A DNA stretch of 40,384 nt from Azonexus sp. (GCA_030691385.1 JAUYEI010000036.1:1-40384); one strand, 5' to 3'; numbered from the stretch's first letter, positions 9,080-18,700 are shown. The notes: generated by a model not told the origin, from the sequence alone. Program-made: numbers and translations.

Positions 9080-9835
9080 ATGTTCCGGTATTTGCGTGAG
9101 GACATCCGTGCGGTCTTTGACCGCGATCCGGCCGCCCGCTCATTCTGGGAGGTGCTCACTTGCTACCCCGGGATACATGCCCTGATCATGCATCGCCTGG
9201 CCCACTGGCTATGGGGGCATCGCCTTCGCTGGCTGGGCCGCTTCAGTGCACACTTGTCGCGAATGCTGACCGGTATTGAAATTCATCCGGGGGCAACCAT
9301 CGGACGCCGGTTCTTCATCGATCATGGCATGGGGGTCGTGGTTGGCGAAACTGCAGTGATCGGTGATGACGTGACGCTCTACCATGGCGTTACGCTCGGT
9401 GGCACCTCCTGGAACAAGGGCAAGCGTCACCCGACCTTGGAAAATAGTGTGGTTATTGGGGCTGGAGCCAAGGTGCTTGGGCCTATTACCATCGGTGCCG
9501 GTGCCAAGGTAGGTTCCAACGCCGTTGTTACCAAGCCGGTCCCTGCCGGGGCGACTGCAGTAGGAAACCCCGCACGGATTCTCGACAACAACGAGCAAAC
9601 TCGCCAGCGCGAGGCTCAAGCTGAAAAGCTGGGCTTTTCAGCCTATGCCGTGGGGCGCGATCAGGATGATCCGCTGGCCAAGGCGATTCATGCGTTGCTG
9701 GATCATGCCGCCGAGACTGATCGACGGCTGGCCTCGTTGGTCAAGGAGCTTGACGCACAAGGCGTCAAGTGTGATCAGGAGGTGGATCAGTCCGATGCGT
9801 TTGATCCGAAATACCTGAGTAAAATAGTTGACTAA
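9080..9835 (+). CDS. cysE: Serine O-acetyltransferase
   Basis: The 251-residue enzyme acetylates L-serine with acetyl-CoA to give O-acetylserine, the precursor of cysteine. An N-terminal helical region ([21 protein letters not shown]) leads into the left-handed beta-helix of hexapeptide repeats, with the family signature around [21 protein letters not shown] and the active-site region [18 protein letters not shown] ribosome-binding site precedes the ATG. The C-terminus continues past the helix, ending in YLSKIVD. Its position directly before iscR is meaningful, because cysteine is the sulfur donor used by the desulfurases that follow. The cysE stop codon lies inside the first IscR-type operator. 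Confidence 0.95.
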   Translation: MFRYLREDIRAVFDRDPAARSFWEVLTCYPGIHALIMHRLAHWLWGHRLRWLGRFSAHLSRMLTGIEIHPGATIGRRFFIDHGMGVVVGETAVIGDDVTLYHGVTLGGTSWNKGKRHPTLENSVVIGAGAKVLGPITIGAGAKVGSNAVVTKPVPAGATAVGNPARILDNNEQTRQREAQAEKLGFSAYAVGRDQDDPLAKAIHALLDHAAETDRRLASLVKELDAQGVKCDQEVDQSDAFDPKYLSKIVD

Positions 9836-9877
9836 TTTTGTCTGGATTGGATATAGTTGACCATAACACTTGGTTAT
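9824..9877 (+). promoter_or_regulatory. iscR promoter with two type-1 IscR operator-like sites
   Basis: Two 25-base sites start 29 bases apart. The first (9824-9848) begins ATAGTTGACT and the second (9853-9877) begins ATAGTTGACC and ends TTGGTTAT. These resemble the type-1 sites bound by [2Fe-2S]-IscR. A promoter fits between them: TTGACT (9828-9833) and TATAGT (9852-9857), spacer 18. Bound IscR would cover both promoter elements, which supports negative autoregulation as known in E. coli. Confidence 0.65.
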
Positions 9878-9892
9878 TAATAGGGGTTCGGA

Positions 9893-10393
9893 ATGCGTTT
9901 GACAACCAAAGGACGTTTTGCCGTAACGGCCATGATGGATCTTGCCTTGCGTGGAGAGGGCGGGCCGGTGGCGCTGGCCAGCATCAGTGAGCGGCAGGGA
10001 ATATCGCTGTCCTATCTGGAGCAGTTGTTCGGCAAGTTGCGTCGTCACAAGCTGGTCGATAGTGTGCGTGGCCCCGGTGGCGGTTATTGCATTGCCCGAT
10101 CTTTCGATCAGGTTGCGGTGGCAGACATCATTCGGGCGGTTGATGAGCAACTCGATGCCACCCAGTGTGGCGGTCGCGAGAACTGTCATGACGAGCACCG
10201 TTGCATGACGCATGACCTGTGGTCGACGCTGAATGCCAAAATGTTCGATTACCTTGCTTCCGTAACGCTTGCAGAGCTTGTCTGTCGTGAAAAATCAAAA
10301 CGCGGTGCGGGCACGATAGTGCTTGAGGACAAACGCCTTGGCCCGCAACCCCGGGCTCGTAGTGGCCGTGACAAGATGCCGGCTGTTGTCTGA
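9893..10393 (+). CDS. iscR: Fe-S cluster assembly regulator IscR
   Basis: This is a 166-residue Rrf2-family regulator. The N-terminal winged helix (MRLTTKGRFAVTAMMDLAL) and wing (RGPGGGY) are typical. Cluster ligands are conserved at Cys92, Cys98, Cys104 and His107, the same numbering as E. coli IscR. Holo-IscR represses the isc operon; when iron-sulfur supply falls, apo-IscR accumulates and repression is lifted. The C-terminal tail (after about 135) is basic and variable. The first desulfurase gene begins 7 bases after the stop, and two IscR-type sites lie just upstream. Confidence 0.96.
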   Translation: MRLTTKGRFAVTAMMDLALRGEGGPVALASISERQGISLSYLEQLFGKLRRHKLVDSVRGPGGGYCIARSFDQVAVADIIRAVDEQLDATQCGGRENCHDEHRCMTHDLWSTLNAKMFDYLASVTLAELVCREKSKRGAGTIVLEDKRLGPQPRARSGRDKMPAVV

Positions 10394-10400
10394 AAAATCC

Positions 10401-11555
10401 ATGGTCAGGCCTGTTTATCTCGATCACAACGCCACGACACCGCTCGATCCGGCGGTGCTGGCAGCGATGTTGCCTTGGCTGGAAAGCCGGTTTGGCAATG
10501 CGTCGAGCCGGCACGAATACGGTCGACGGGCACGGCAGGCTATAGACGAGGCACGCCAGAAAGTCGCTGCTGCAGTCAATGCCCATCCGACTGAAGTGGT
10601 TTTTACCAGCGGGGGCAGTGAGGCCAACAACCTGTTCCTGAAGGGATCTGCAGCCTGCCTCTGGCCAGGTTTGCTTGCCATCAGCGCGGTCGAGCATCCT
10701 TGCGTACTCAACCCGGCCGCTCAATTAGCCAGGCAGGGCTGGGAGCTCAGACATCTTGCGGTCGACGGCGCTGGAAGAGTAAAAATCGAAGACTATGCCG
10801 AGGCACTGCTTGACAAGCCGAAACTGCTGTCGATCATGCTCGCCAATAATGAAACAGGCGTCATTCAGGATGTTGCTGCGCTGGCGAATGCCGCCAGCGG
10901 TACGGGTGCGTGGTTTCATAGTGATGCCGTGCAGGCCTTGGGCAAGCTGGATATCGATTTTCGTGCGCTCAATGTCAGCGGCGTTCATGCCATGACCTTG
11001 TCGGCGCACAAGGCTGGTGGTCCCATGGGGGCGGCAGCACTTGTTCTCGACAAGCGCGTCGAATTGCAGCCGCTGATTGCCGGGGGAGGCCACGAGCGCG
11101 GACTGCGCTCGGGTACCGAAAACGTGCCGGCGATTGTTGGTTTTGGCGTCGCGGCGGAACTTGCTGCCGCTCGTGTTGCCGAACTACCGGTTCGCATGCG
11201 GGCCATTCAGGCGAAGCTGGAAGCTGGGCTGGCAGGGTTGGGCGCCCGGATCTTCGCGACCGACGTGACGCGTTTGCCGAATACCAGCTATTTCGCCTTC
11301 CCGAATATTGATGGCGAAACGCTGGTTGGCAAACTGGACCGCGAAGGCTTTGCCGTAGCCAGTGGTGCGGCATGCTCCAGCGCCAATTCTGAGCCGTCGC
11401 ATGTCCTGCGCGCCATGGGGGTGGCCCCTGAAATCGCCCGCGGAGCAGTGCGGGTAAGCCTTGGTTTCGGCAATACGGAAACCGAGATTGAACAGTTTAT
11501 CAACGCCTTGCAGGTGACAGTCGGACGACTGCAAGGACTGACAGTCATCAGTTGA
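10401..11555 (+). CDS. Second cysteine desulfurase (NifS/IscS family), between iscR and iscS
   Basis: This 384-residue PLP enzyme removes sulfur from cysteine as a persulfide. It has His99, the PLP lysine Lys204 (SAHKAGG) and the active-site Cys325 in [16 protein letters not shown]. The ATG at 10401 gives [17 protein letters not shown], the standard N-terminus; the frame extends upstream into iscR but that part is not family-like. It is clearly diverged from the adjacent iscS product. It also ends without the C-terminal LSPLWEM segment of IscS, part of the tail that contacts IscU. It may therefore feed a different sulfur acceptor, or work less well with IscU (inference). A short gap of 41 bases separates it from iscS. 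Confidence 0.92.
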   Translation: MVRPVYLDHNATTPLDPAVLAAMLPWLESRFGNASSRHEYGRRARQAIDEARQKVAAAVNAHPTEVVFTSGGSEANNLFLKGSAACLWPGLLAISAVEHPCVLNPAAQLARQGWELRHLAVDGAGRVKIEDYAEALLDKPKLLSIMLANNETGVIQDVAALANAASGTGAWFHSDAVQALGKLDIDFRALNVSGVHAMTLSAHKAGGPMGAAALVLDKRVELQPLIAGGGHERGLRSGTENVPAIVGFGVAAELAAARVAELPVRMRAIQAKLEAGLAGLGARIFATDVTRLPNTSYFAFPNIDGETLVGKLDREGFAVASGAACSSANSEPSHVLRAMGVAPEIARGAVRVSLGFGNTETEIEQFINALQVTVGRLQGLTVIS

Positions 11556-11596
11556 AAAGATGGCTGCCTGAACAACCCGACTTAGCGAGAATGACG

Positions 11597-12808
11597 ATGA
11601 AACTCCCCATTTACCTGGATTACTCGGCAACTACTCCGGTCGACCCCCGTGTCGCCGAAAAAATGATTCCCTATCTGTGCGAGCATTTCGGTAACCCCGC
11701 ATCACGTTCGCACAGCTTTGGCTGGGTGGCCGATGCAGCGGTCGAAGAGGCTCGCGAGCAGGTGGCTGCACTGGTTAATGCCGACCCCAAGGAAATCGTC
11801 TGGACCTCCGGTGCCACCGAGTCCAACAACCTCGCCATCAAGGGTGCGGCCAATTTCTACGCCGGCACCAAGGGCAAGCACATCATCACGGTAAAGACCG
11901 AGCACAAGGCTGTACTCGACACCGTGCGCGAAATGGAGCGCCAGGGCTTTGAGGCAACCTATCTCGCCGTCAGGGAAGATGGCCTGCTTGATCTGGATGT
12001 CTTCAAGGCAGCCATTCGCCCGGATACCGTGCTTGCTTCAGTGATGTACGTCAATAACGAGGTCGGTGTCATTCAGCCGATTGCTGAACTCGGCGAAATT
12101 TGTCGCGAGAAAGGCATCATCTTCCACGTTGATGCGGCGCAGGCGACTGGTAAGGTTGATATTGATCTAAACAAGATCAAGGTTGATTTGATGAGCTTCT
12201 CCGCCCACAAGACCTATGGCCCGAAGGGTATCGGCGCACTGTATGTTCGCCGCAAGCCGCGCGTTCGTCTTGAGGCGCAGATGCATGGCGGTGGTCACGA
12301 GCGTGGTTTTCGTTCCGGTACGCTAGCCACGCACCAGATCGTCGGCATGGGCGAGGCTTTCCGCCTGGCCAAGGAAGAGATGGCTGAAGAGAACAAGCGT
12401 ATCGGTGCCTTGCGCGACAAACTGCTGAAAGGCCTGCAGGACATAGAAGAAACCTTCGTCAATGGTGACCTGACGCAACGCGTGGCGCACAATCTGAATA
12501 TCAGCTTTGCTTACGTTGAAGGCGAGTCAATGATCATGGCCATCAAGGATCTGGCGGTATCTTCCGGCTCGGCCTGCACCTCGGCCAGTCTGGAGCCGTC
12601 CTATGTTTTGCGCGCCTTGGGGCGTGACGATGAACTGGCGCACAGTTCCATTCGTTTCAGCATTGGGCGATTCACGACAGAAGACGAAATAGACTATACA
12701 ATCAAATTATTGCACGCGAAAGTTGGTAAATTACGTGAGCTTTCTCCTCTGTGGGAAATGTTCAAGGACGGCATTGACCTGAGTACCGTTCAGTGGGCTG
12801 CGCACTAA
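11597..12808 (+). CDS. iscS: Cysteine desulfurase IscS
   Basis: The 403-residue protein is very close to E. coli IscS from the first residues ([17 protein letters not shown]) to the last. His104, the PLP lysine Lys205 ([10 protein letters not shown]) and Cys327 in [15 protein letters not shown] are in place. The C-terminal IscU-contacting segment ([14 protein letters not shown]) is present. It supplies sulfur to IscU and to tRNA thiolation and cofactor pathways. The start at 11597 was chosen from that family N-terminus, with CGAGA upstream; ATG 11591 would add two residues. It is the housekeeping desulfurase of the two in this operon. Confidence 0.97.
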   Translation: MKLPIYLDYSATTPVDPRVAEKMIPYLCEHFGNPASRSHSFGWVADAAVEEAREQVAALVNADPKEIVWTSGATESNNLAIKGAANFYAGTKGKHIITVKTEHKAVLDTVREMERQGFEATYLAVREDGLLDLDVFKAAIRPDTVLASVMYVNNEVGVIQPIAELGEICREKGIIFHVDAAQATGKVDIDLNKIKVDLMSFSAHKTYGPKGIGALYVRRKPRVRLEAQMHGGGHERGFRSGTLATHQIVGMGEAFRLAKEEMAEENKRIGALRDKLLKGLQDIEETFVNGDLTQRVAHNLNISFAYVEGESMIMAIKDLAVSSGSACTSASLEPSYVLRALGRDDELAHSSIRFSIGRFTTEDEIDYTIKLLHAKVGKLRELSPLWEMFKDGIDLSTVQWAAH

Positions 12809-12829
12809 ATAAAATCAAGGAGAAACAGC

Positions 12830-13213
12830 ATGAGCTACAGCATAAAAGTCATTGATCATTATGAAAATCCGCGCAACGTTGGTTCCTTTGGCAAGGAAGA
12901 CGACGGCGTTGGTACCGGCATGGTGGGTGCACCGGCCTGCGGCGACGTGATGAAGTTGCAGATCAAGGTCAACAAGTCCGGCGTGATCGAGGATGCCAAA
13001 TTCAAGACCTATGGTTGCGGTTCGGCCATCGCGTCATCGTCACTGGTAACCGAGTGGGTCAAGGGCAAGACGGTTGATCAGGCCCTGTCGATCAAAAACA
13101 CGGAAATTGCCGAAGAATTGGCCTTGCCGCCGGTTAAAATCCACTGTTCGATTCTGGCCGAGGATGCCATCAAGGCAGCGGTGGCCGATTACAAGAAAAA
13201 GCACGGAGAATAA
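12830..13213 (+). CDS. iscU: Fe-S cluster scaffold IscU
   Basis: This 127-residue scaffold assembles [2Fe-2S] clusters from iron and IscS-bound sulfur. Ligands are Cys37 (APACGDV), Cys63 (YGCGSA), His105 and Cys106 (KIHCSI). The LPPVK motif recognised by HscA is at 99-103. A strong AAGGAGA ribosome-binding site precedes the ATG, fitting the need for high scaffold levels. It is followed by iscA after two bases. Confidence 0.98.
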   Translation: MSYSIKVIDHYENPRNVGSFGKEDDGVGTGMVGAPACGDVMKLQIKVNKSGVIEDAKFKTYGCGSAIASSSLVTEWVKGKTVDQALSIKNTEIAEELALPPVKIHCSILAEDAIKAAVADYKKKHGE

Positions 13214-13215
13214 GC

Positions 13216-13539
13216 ATGGGCGTCACCTTGAGCGATAAGGCGGCAACACACGTTGCCAACTTCCTGGCAAAGCGCGGCAAAGGCATCGGCCTGCGCCTCG
13301 GCGTGCGAACCAGTGGCTGTTCCGGCATGGCGTACAAGCTGGAGTTCGTCGACGAGGTGAATCCTGATGATCTGGTTTTTGAACACAATGGCGTCAAGGT
13401 CATCGTCGATGCCAAGAGCATGCCGTACCTTGACGGAATGGAACTGGATTTTGCCCGCGAAGGCTTAAACGAAGGCTTCAAGTTCAATAATCCGAATGTC
13501 AAGGATCAGTGCGGCTGTGGCGAATCGTTTAACGTCTGA
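13216..13539 (+). CDS. iscA: A-type Fe-S carrier IscA
   Basis: The 107-residue A-type carrier receives clusters from IscU and passes them to apo-proteins, especially [4Fe-4S] enzymes. The three conserved cysteines are Cys35 (SGCSG), Cys99 and Cys101 (CGCGESF). Length and order match E. coli IscA. Its stop overlaps the hscB start by one base, so translation is coupled. Confidence 0.97.
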   Translation: MGVTLSDKAATHVANFLAKRGKGIGLRLGVRTSGCSGMAYKLEFVDEVNPDDLVFEHNGVKVIVDAKSMPYLDGMELDFAREGLNEGFKFNNPNVKDQCGCGESFNV

Positions 13540-14063
13540 TGGATATCCGGGCCGACCATTTTTCCCTGTTCGGGTTGAATCCGGGCTTCCGGCTCGATTT
13601 GTCTGATCTTGATTCGCGTTACCGCGACATTCAGGCGCAGGTGCATCCGGATCGATTTGCCAATGCCGGCGATGCAGAGCGCCGCCTATCGATGCAGTGG
13701 GCCACGCACGCCAACGAGGCTTACCAGACGCTGAAAAAGCCGCTGGAAAGAGCCAAGTACATGCTTCATCTGGCCGGTCACGACATTCAGGCGGAAAGCA
13801 ACACCGCCATGCCGGCCGATTTTCTGATGGAGCAGATGGAGTGGCGTGAGGCGGTGATGGAAGCGCGCAATGGCGGCGACCATCATGAACTTGAGCATCT
13901 GCATAACCGATTGCGTGGCGACATCATTGCCCGTTATGAAGAACTCGGGGCGCTTTTCGATCAGGGCGATCACGCGCTGGCTACGGATCGTGTCCGTCGG
14001 CTGATGTTCCTGGAAAAACTCCTGTACGAAATCGACGACGCGCTGGCGTCGCTGGAAGAATAA
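13539..14063 (+). CDS. hscB: Co-chaperone HscB
   Basis: This is a 174-residue J-domain protein that brings IscU to HscA and stimulates its ATPase. The J domain has the HPD motif at 36-38 (VHPDRF). The C-terminal helical bundle that binds IscU follows (from about residue 90). The start overlaps the iscA stop (TGATG). Two bases separate its stop from hscA. Confidence 0.96.
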   Translation: MDIRADHFSLFGLNPGFRLDLSDLDSRYRDIQAQVHPDRFANAGDAERRLSMQWATHANEAYQTLKKPLERAKYMLHLAGHDIQAESNTAMPADFLMEQMEWREAVMEARNGGDHHELEHLHNRLRGDIIARYEELGALFDQGDHALATDRVRRLMFLEKLLYEIDDALASLEE

Positions 14064-14065
14064 AA

Positions 14066-15946
14066 ATGGCACTGTTTCAAATCGCCGAACCGGGCGAATC
14101 GGCAGCACCGCACGAGCACAAGCTCGCCATCGGGATCGACCTGGGCACCACCAACTCGCTGGTTGCCACTGTTCGCAGTGGTATCTCGATCTGCCTCAGC
14201 GACGAGCAAGGGCGCCCCTTGCTGCCGTCGGTCGTCCTCTATCATGCGGACAATTCGACGGAAGTCGGCTACGGTGCGCAGACCAGGCAGGCCATCGATC
14301 CGCGCAACACCATCGTTTCGGTCAAGCGCTTCATGGGCCGCGGCCTGAAAGACATTTCGCACGTTGAATCGATGCCCTATGACTTCATCGAGGCGCCGGG
14401 CATGGTCAAGGTCAAGACCATCGCCGGCATCAAGAGCCCGGTTGAAGTCTCGGCCGAAATTCTGAAGAGCCTGAAGCTGCGTGCTGAAACCGCACTGGGC
14501 GGCGAACTGGTCGGTGCCGTGATCACGGTTCCGGCCTATTTTGACGATGCGCAGCGCCAGGCGACCAAGGATGCGGCCCGGCTGGCCGGCCTCAATGTGC
14601 TGCGCCTGCTTAATGAGCCAACCGCTGCGGCCATCGCTTACGGGCTGGATAACGGGGCAGAGGGCGTGTACGCGGTCTACGACCTTGGCGGCGGCACTTT
14701 CGATATTTCCATTCTCAAGCTGACCAAAGGGGTCTTTGAGGTCATGTCTACCGGCGGCGATTCGGCGCTGGGTGGCGATGACTTCGACCACCGGATATTC
14801 TGCTGGGTCATCGAGCAGGCCAAACTCCAGCCGCTGTCGCCGGAGGATGGCCGTCTGCTCATGATGCGCTGCCGCGAAGCCAAGGAATTCCTGACCAACA
14901 ATCCGGAAGCACCGCTGACAGCGCGCCTGTCCACCAGCGAAATGGTTGATTTGAAGCTTGATGTGGCCACTTTTGCCGGCATCACCCAGACCCTTATTTC
15001 CAAGACCCTGCAGCCGGTCAAGAAAGCCTTGCGCGATGCTGGTCTGCGGGCCGAAGATATCAAGGGTGTTGTCATGGTCGGCGGCGCCACTCGCATGCCG
15101 CAGGTGCAGAAGGCGGTTGGCGACTTTTTCCGTCAGGAGCCGCTGACCAACCTTGATCCGGACAAGGTCGTCGCGCTGGGCGCTGCGACGCAGGCAAACC
15201 TGCTGGTCGGCAACAAGACGGGCAAGGACGACTGGTTGCTGCTTGACGTCATTCCGCTGTCACTCGGCCTGGAAATGATGGGTGGCCTGACCGAAAAGGT
15301 CATCCCGCGCAATTCGACCATTCCGACGGCGCGCGCCCAGGAATTCACGACATTCAAGGATGGCCAGACGGCGATGGCCATTCACGTTGTACAAGGTGAG
15401 CGCGAACTGGTCAGCGATTGCCGTTCGCTGGCGCGTTTCGAACTGCGCGGCATTCCGCCGATGGTGGCCGGTGCAGCGCGCATTCGCGTCACCTTCCAGG
15501 TTGATGCCGATGGTTTGCTCTCCGTGGCGGCCCGCGAGCAGACGACCGGCGTCGAGTCGAGCGTGACCGTCAAGCCATCCTATGGCCTCTCGGATGACGA
15601 GATTGCCGGCATGCTCAAGGATTCGATGGAGCACGCCAAGGACGACGCGATGAATCGTGCGCTCAAGGAGGCGCAGGTTGAGGCGCAGCGCATGATCGAG
15701 GCAACCGAGGCTGCGCTGAAAGAGGATCCGCATCTGCTCAACGAGGCGGAGACAACCAAGATCGTCGCGACCATCGACAAACTGCGCGAAACCATAGCTG
15801 GCGAGAATCGCCGCCTGATCAATATCGCCATGGACGACCTCGGTTTTGAAACGCAGGCGTTTGCCCATCGCCGCATGGACCAAAGCATCAAGAAAGTGTT
15901 GTCCGGCCGCAAGGTGGATGACATCAAAATGGGAGAAGAGGCATGA
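14066..15946 (+). CDS. hscA: Fe-S assembly chaperone HscA (Hsp70 family)
   Basis: The 626-residue protein is a specialised Hsp70 that binds the LPPVK loop of IscU and drives cluster release with ATP. The nucleotide-binding domain shows [13 protein letters not shown] near residue 25, [17 protein letters not shown], the [11 protein letters not shown] phosphate loop and [11 protein letters not shown]. The substrate-binding domain begins around residue 395 ([13 protein letters not shown]). Length agrees with HscA (616 in E. coli). Its stop overlaps the fdx start by four bases (ATGA). Confidence 0.97.
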   Translation: MALFQIAEPGESAAPHEHKLAIGIDLGTTNSLVATVRSGISICLSDEQGRPLLPSVVLYHADNSTEVGYGAQTRQAIDPRNTIVSVKRFMGRGLKDISHVESMPYDFIEAPGMVKVKTIAGIKSPVEVSAEILKSLKLRAETALGGELVGAVITVPAYFDDAQRQATKDAARLAGLNVLRLLNEPTAAAIAYGLDNGAEGVYAVYDLGGGTFDISILKLTKGVFEVMSTGGDSALGGDDFDHRIFCWVIEQAKLQPLSPEDGRLLMMRCREAKEFLTNNPEAPLTARLSTSEMVDLKLDVATFAGITQTLISKTLQPVKKALRDAGLRAEDIKGVVMVGGATRMPQVQKAVGDFFRQEPLTNLDPDKVVALGAATQANLLVGNKTGKDDWLLLDVIPLSLGLEMMGGLTEKVIPRNSTIPTARAQEFTTFKDGQTAMAIHVVQGERELVSDCRSLARFELRGIPPMVAGAARIRVTFQVDADGLLSVAAREQTTGVESSVTVKPSYGLSDDEIAGMLKDSMEHAKDDAMNRALKEAQVEAQRMIEATEAALKEDPHLLNEAETTKIVATIDKLRETIAGENRRLINIAMDDLGFETQAFAHRRMDQSIKKVLSGRKVDDIKMGEEA

Positions 15947-16287
15947 CGCAAATAATCGTCCTGCCGCATCTGGAGCTTTGCCCCGATGGCGCCGTGATAG
16001 AGGCTGAAGAAGGTAAATCGATCTGCGAAAACCTGCTCGCCAACGAGATCGAACTCGACCACGCCTGTGAAATGTCCTGCGCCTGCACGACCTGTCACGT
16101 CATCGTTCGCGAAGGTTTCAACTCGCTGGAGGCGGCGGAAGACATCGAGGAAGATCTGCTCGACAAAGCCTGGGGTCTGGAACCCAATTCCCGTCTCGGT
16201 TGTCAGGCAATCGTACGGTCAACGCCGTTAACAGTCGAAATTCCGAAATACAGCATCAACATGGCGAAGGAGGGCCACCGCAAATGA
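15943..16287 (+). CDS. fdx: ISC-type [2Fe-2S] ferredoxin
   Basis: This 114-residue ferredoxin gives electrons for persulfide reduction or cluster coupling on IscU. Ligands Cys42, Cys48, Cys51 and Cys87 match E. coli Fdx numbering; the extra Cys46 of the ISC type is present too ([10 protein letters not shown]). It overlaps hscA and iscX by four bases on each side, so it sits in a tightly coupled series. Confidence 0.97.
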   Translation: MTQIIVLPHLELCPDGAVIEAEEGKSICENLLANEIELDHACEMSCACTTCHVIVREGFNSLEAAEDIEEDLLDKAWGLEPNSRLGCQAIVRSTPLTVEIPKYSINMAKEGHRK

Positions 16288-16478
16288 AATGGACCGACAT
16301 CAACGATATCGCCATCGAACTGAGCGATGCCCATCCGGACAAGGATCCGCTGAAGGTCAATTTCGTCGATCTGCGTGACTGGGTCATGGCCTTGCCGGGT
16401 TTCAGCGACGATCCAAAGCACTGCGGAGAAAAGATTCTCGAAGCGATCCAGCAGGCCTGGATCGACGAGGTCGCCTGA
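16284..16478 (+). CDS. iscX: IscX
   Basis: The 64-residue acidic protein ([19 protein letters not shown]...) is IscX, which binds IscS and iron and tunes the rate of cluster assembly. The ATG at 16284 overlaps the fdx stop as ATGA, so I chose it over a longer frame upstream. It has the usual length. Its stop codon lies within the probable start region of the next gene. Confidence 0.95.
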   Translation: MKWTDINDIAIELSDAHPDKDPLKVNFVDLRDWVMALPGFSDDPKHCGEKILEAIQQAWIDEVA

Positions 16479-16765
16479 TCGCCACCGCCGAACTGCCGGC
16501 CGTCACCTGCGACAAATGCTCGGCCTGCTGCTGCCAGCTTGAAGTCATGTTGATGGATGGCGACGATGTGCCTCGCCGCTTTGCCACGCAGGACGACTGG
16601 GGCGGCTGGGTCATGCGTCGACTGGATGATGGCTGGTGCGCCGCGCTCGATCGCGACACTATGCGGTGCACGATATACTCGCGCCGGCCGGACAACTGCC
16701 GGGTTTTTGAAATGGGTGACAGCGATTGCCGACGCGAGCGACAGCTTTTTTACGCTCCTGCTTGA
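16475..16765 (+). CDS. YkgJ-type Cys-cluster protein, no ATG/GTG/TTG start available
   Basis: The frame encodes about 96 residues with an N-terminal CDKCSACCCQLE cluster and later cysteines (DDGWCAAL, MRCTIYSRRPDNCRVFE), typical of the YkgJ/UPF0153 family of probable metal- or Fe-S-binding proteins of unknown function. The first ordinary start codon (ATG 16547) lies after the Cys cluster and would delete the defining motif. Between the in-frame stop at 16376 and 16547 there is no ATG, GTG or TTG. The likely start is CTG 16475, or ATC 16478, which has GAGG (16467-16470) seven bases upstream and overlaps the iscX stop. The position behind iscX suggests a role near Fe-S metabolism. Confidence 0.8.
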   Translation: MIATAELPAVTCDKCSACCCQLEVMLMDGDDVPRRFATQDDWGGWVMRRLDDGWCAALDRDTMRCTIYSRRPDNCRVFEMGDSDCRRERQLFYAPA

Positions 16766-16786
16766 ACATTCCTTACTGCACAACCG

Positions 16787-17014
16787 ATGCCTGAGAAACA
16801 AGCCAACAATCCGCTCCACGGTCTGACCCTGGAGACCATCCTGACCCGGATGCTTGCCCGCTATGGCTGGGCCGAGCTCGGGCAGATCATCGACATTCGC
16901 TGCTTCAATCTTGACCCCAGCATTGCTTCGAGCCTGAAGTTCCTGCGCCGCACCCCGTGGGCCAGGGAAAAACTCGAGGCACTCTACATTTCCACAGAAT
17001 TCGACCGGCAATGA
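16787..17014 (+). CDS. VF530/DUF2132 family small protein
   Basis: This 75-residue protein matches the VF530-type family: NNPLHGLTLETILTRML, then YGWAELGQIIDIRCF, then PSIASSLKFLRRTPWAREKLEALY. Members are small DNA-binding-like domains of unknown function, often single genes in proteobacteria. It starts 21 bases after the YkgJ-type gene and overlaps the next gene by four bases (ATGA), so it belongs to the tail of the isc transcript. Confidence 0.85.
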   Translation: MPEKQANNPLHGLTLETILTRMLARYGWAELGQIIDIRCFNLDPSIASSLKFLRRTPWAREKLEALYISTEFDRQ

Positions 17015-17208
17015 CTTACGAAGAACATCTCGACGAAGTAACGACACTGATCACTGAAAAATACGACGTTGCTGACGACGCAGCGATCAAGATGGTGATG
17101 CGTGCTCAGGCCGACGACTTTTTCAGCGGTCATGACGACGATGGGTCGATCTGTACGCTGGATCGCGCTCATCTGGACGCCAAGGCCGTATTCAAGAAGT
17201 ACAAGTAG
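17011..17208 (+). CDS. Small acidic protein of unknown function
   Basis: This 65-residue, acidic, probably helical protein (MTYEEHLDEVTTLI...) has no signal peptide and no cysteine pair. I do not recognise a family. Its ATG overlaps the stop of the VF530 gene by four bases, which supports it as a real translated gene. The DDFFSGHDDDGSICTLDR segment is rich in aspartate and could bind metal, but this is only a guess. It is followed five bases later by another small gene. Confidence 0.72.
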   Translation: MTYEEHLDEVTTLITEKYDVADDAAIKMVMRAQADDFFSGHDDDGSICTLDRAHLDAKAVFKKYK

Positions 17209-17213
17209 ACTCC

Positions 17214-17468
17214 ATGCGCTCGACTCGCGCCACGGCAGCGGTTGCGCGCCTCAACCAGCGTAGTGAAAGCCGGCACTACCTCATGGTGATGACCAGCGGC
17301 AGTCTTTTCGTACTCCGCGAGCGTCAGGAGGGTGGCGACAAGGATGTTTCGGAAGCGCTGGGGCTCGACGATTTCGTGCGTTTTGTCGATGTGACAGGGC
17401 CGCAAAAGGCGCCGCGCATTACCAGGAACGATGCCGCCTTTGCCAAACAACTGGTTCGCAAGAGTTGA
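17214..17468 (+). CDS. Hypothetical protein, last gene of the isc-linked run
   Basis: This is an 84-residue protein with a basic N-terminus and a short beta-like centre (HYLMVMTSGSLFVLRERQ). No motif or family is recognised. It lies five bases after the preceding gene and ends 11 bases before the convergent serB. Coding in this strand is supported by the close packing and absence of a better frame. No clear terminator fits in the short gap. Confidence 0.6.
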   Translation: MRSTRATAAVARLNQRSESRHYLMVMTSGSLFVLRERQEGGDKDVSEALGLDDFVRFVDVTGPQKAPRITRNDAAFAKQLVRKS

Positions 17469-17479
17469 TCGCCCCTCGC

Positions 17480-18319
17480 TCAGTCGAACAGATTGAGCAG
17501 AGAATCCAGTCCGCCGAAATTGATCGCCACATCGGCCTTGGCCCGCGTCGCCGGTTTGGCTCGGAAAGCGACCGACAAGCCGGCCTCGGCCATCATGAGC
17601 AGATCGTTGGCGCCGTCACCACAGGCGATGACCTGTTTCCTCTTTAGACCCAGCTCATCGGTCAGGCGGGCGAGGTGGTGGGCCTTGGCGGCGGCATCGA
17701 CAATGTCGCCGACGACGCGGCCTGTCAGCTTGCCGCCGGAAATTTCCAGTTCATTCGAGGTGGCAAAATCGAAGCCGAGTTCGATGCGCAGGCGCTCGGT
17801 GAAATAGGTAAAACCACCGGACAGGATGGCCGTGCGTAGCCCGGCATTCTGGCAGGCTTCGAGCAGTTCGCGGGCGCCGGGTGAAAGCAGCAGGCGTTCG
17901 CCGAAGACCCGAGCGAGCACGCGGGCATCCAGCCCGGCGAGCAGGGCCAGACGTCGGCGCAGGCTTTCCCGGTAGTCGATCTCGCCGCGCATGGCGGCTT
18001 CGGTCACGGTCGAAACCTCTTCCTTCTTTCCGGCAAAATCGGCCAGTTCATCAATGCATTCGATGGTGATCAGTGTCGAATCCATGTCGAAGCAGATCAG
18101 GCCGAAATCAGACAGTTTTTTGTCAGCCTCGACAAAGGCCCAGTCGAGCTTTTCCGCTTCAATGAGCGGAGTCAGCGCGTCGAATTCTGGCGTCCGGATC
18201 GCGCTTTTCAGGCAAACAAGCTGCGGTGGCCGTGGTTCCACGGTCGCCGCACCGGTCGCCGCAGAAATGCGCTCGAGCAGAAAAGTAGGAAGGGCGCCGC
18301 CCTGAATAATGAGGTTCAT
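17480..18319 (-). CDS. serB: Phosphoserine phosphatase
   Basis: The 279-residue enzyme makes L-serine from phosphoserine, the last step of serine synthesis. The N-terminal part (about 1-70) is an ACT-like domain. The HAD catalytic domain starts at ICFDMDSTL with nucleophile Asp78 and acid Asp80; ILSGGFTYF and VIACGDGANDLLMM are the second and third HAD motifs. The start at 18319 (MNLIIQGG) fits the usual length; the frame continues upstream without family-like sequence. Serine is the substrate of CysE, encoded 7 kb away, although the two are not an operon. Confidence 0.96.
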   Translation of the reverse strand: MNLIIQGGALPTFLLERISAATGAATVEPRPPQLVCLKSAIRTPEFDALTPLIEAEKLDWAFVEADKKLSDFGLICFDMDSTLITIECIDELADFAGKKEEVSTVTEAAMRGEIDYRESLRRRLALLAGLDARVLARVFGERLLLSPGARELLEACQNAGLRTAILSGGFTYFTERLRIELGFDFATSNELEISGGKLTGRVVGDIVDAAAKAHHLARLTDELGLKRKQVIACGDGANDLLMMAEAGLSVAFRAKPATRAKADVAINFGGLDSLLNLFD

Positions 18320-18389
18320 GGTGAAAATTATCGGAAAACGGGGTGCGTTTCCGTTGGATTGTGCCGCAAAAAACCGTTTGGCTGGCTCA

Positions 18390-18641
18390 TTAATCCTTGG
18401 CAGCCGGCGCGCCTGTCCCTTGCGAATAGAGCGTCTTGCGCAAGTTGAACAGGTAGCTTCCGGTCGCCACCAGGCCGGCGACAACGCCGAGCGTGATCTT
18501 GAGGGAAGACTCCATCAAGGAGTCCGGGGCAAACATAATCCACCAGGCGGCTACCAGCAGCCCGATCAGAAAGGCCCGCAGGAAAATCCACCGACGAACG
18601 GATGGATGGCATGCGATCTGTTGTTCAGTTTGAGGGTTCAT
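18390..18641 (-). CDS. Small two-helix membrane protein
   Basis: The 83-residue protein has a short polar N-terminus (MNPQTEQQIACHPSVRRW), a first hydrophobic segment about 20-38 (FLRAFLIGLLVAAWWIMF) and a second about 48-66 (ITLGVVAGLVATGSYLF). The start at 18641 gives a sensible protein; the frame runs further upstream but reads as non-coding. It lies 59 bases behind the DAHP synthase gene on the same strand and 70 bases before serB. No family is recognised. Confidence 0.65.
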   Translation of the reverse strand: MNPQTEQQIACHPSVRRWIFLRAFLIGLLVAAWWIMFAPDSLMESSLKITLGVVAGLVATGSYLFNLRKTLYSQGTGAPAAKD

Positions 18642-18700
18642 GTGAATTGACGTCCAAGGGAATAACGATGGTTCTGCTCCGACAAGGTCATCCTTCTGTC

